Origin: CAZFIO01 sp964519585
GTDB lineage: Bacteria; Bacillota; Clostridia; Tissierellales; Tissierellaceae
Assembly (NCBI GenBank): GCA_964519585.1
Contig: CAZFIO010000121.1
Span: forward strand, 1 to 5,990
DNA length: 5,990 bases
Reading direction: 5' to 3'
The notes beneath the pieces were generated by a model. That model was given only the letters and a program-made list of their open reading frames with translations. It ran no database searches and was not told the DNA's origin. Made by a program: the position numbers and the translations under genes. Shown here in pieces: positions 5,750-5,990 of the stretch (positions are counted from its first letter, which is position 1; each line of letters starts with the position of its first letter).

Positions 5750-5873
5750 TGCTAAAGTTCACACATTAAAGTATATATCTTTTTATCTACAATTTCAAAT
5801 ATTCTTTTAATATGACCTAAAAGGACATAAAGCAACATAAAGACAGAATAATTGGTAAATTACTTGACAAATC

Positions 5874-5902
5874 TTGACAATTGGTCGTAAGAAGATTATT
5901 AT
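5874..5902 (+). promoter_or_regulatory. Promoter of the gene at the right edge
   Basis: Perfect TTGACA (5874-5879), a 17-base spacer and TATTAT (5897-5902). A second TTGACA at 5864-5869 has no -10 at a matching distance. Transcription from near 5909 would give a leader of about 70 bases before the start codon. Confidence 0.7.
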
Positions 5903-5966
5903 CTATATAAGAGAAATACACGGGTTGCAAGAGCTTAATAATAATTGACTAAATTTTAAAATATGT

Positions 5967-5974
5967 AAGGAGGT
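5967..5974 (+). promoter_or_regulatory. Ribosome binding site of the right-edge gene
   Basis: AAGGAGGT is a near-perfect Shine-Dalgarno sequence. It lies 4 bases before ATG 5979 and 6 bases before an overlapping GTG 5981, so both starts are possible. Confidence 0.8.
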
Positions 5975-5978
5975 ATTT

Positions 5979-5990
5979 ATGTGGACAAAA
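5979..5990 (+). CDS. Start of an unidentified gene, cut by the window edge
   Basis: Only four codons are visible (ATG TGG ACA AAA, reading M-W-T-K) behind a strong promoter and ribosome site. The overlapping GTG at 5981 in another frame would read M-D-K and is slightly better spaced from the ribosome site. The product cannot be recognised. Confidence 0.5.

Larger units (their letters stand above)
5668..5978. other. Divergent intergenic region with two promoters and phased repeats
   Basis: 311 bases without a gene. It holds the transporter's promoter (minus), the last gene's promoter (plus) and two pairs of short direct repeats: ACATAAAG at 5825-5832 and 5835-5842, and CTTGACAA at 5863-5870 and 5873-5880. 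Both pairs have a 10-base period. An inverted repeat CTTTAG/CTAAAG (5734-5739, 5752-5757) flanks the transporter's -35. The rest is AT-rich with no RNA gene or reading frame that I can recognise. Confidence 0.7.

Noticed and set aside
5909..5978. Riboswitch or T-box in the leader of the right-edge gene
   Set aside because: About 70 AT-rich bases with no T-box sequence, no terminator hairpin and no conserved aptamer motif that I recognise.

Overview
The window is AT-rich and uses AGG/AGA arginine codons, strong AAGGAGG ribosome sites, a T-box tRNA-sensing leader and short U-tailed hairpin terminators. This points to a low-GC Gram-positive anaerobe of the Clostridia/Tissierellia type. No marker gene is present, so the taxonomic call is an inference.

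Layout, left to right: (1) the C-terminal ~384 residues of a fused TRAP-transporter permease (plus strand, cut by the window edge), closed by an intrinsic terminator; (2) a PhzF-family isomerase/epimerase-like gene (plus) with an intact Glu/His/Asp catalytic set, followed by a long hairpin; (3) a small 94-residue coiled-coil protein (plus) of unknown function behind an extended -10 promoter; (4) a ~360-bp non-coding leader holding a promoter, a complete T-box Stem I and two successive antiterminator/terminator modules, the second without its own Stem I; (5) a class V PLP aminotransferase of the alanine/serine-glyoxylate group (plus) under that leader; (6) ten tandem 11-bp repeats and a bidirectional terminator in the convergent gap; (7) an NSS (LeuT-type) sodium-coupled amino-acid transporter (minus); (8) a 311-bp divergent intergenic region with a promoter facing each way and paired ~10-bp-phased direct repeats; (9) the first codons of an unidentified plus-strand gene.

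The common theme is uptake and interconversion of organic acids and amino acids: two ion-coupled uptake systems (TRAP, NSS), a PLP aminotransferase switched by tRNA charging, and an isomerase of the PhzF/diaminopimelate-epimerase fold. The genes are separated by terminators and have mostly separate promoters, so they look like single-gene units rather than one operon. The least ordinary structures are the T-box with one sensor and two tandem decision hairpins, and the 11-bp/22-bp repeat array behind the aminotransferase. I found no defence system, mobile element or CRISPR array.
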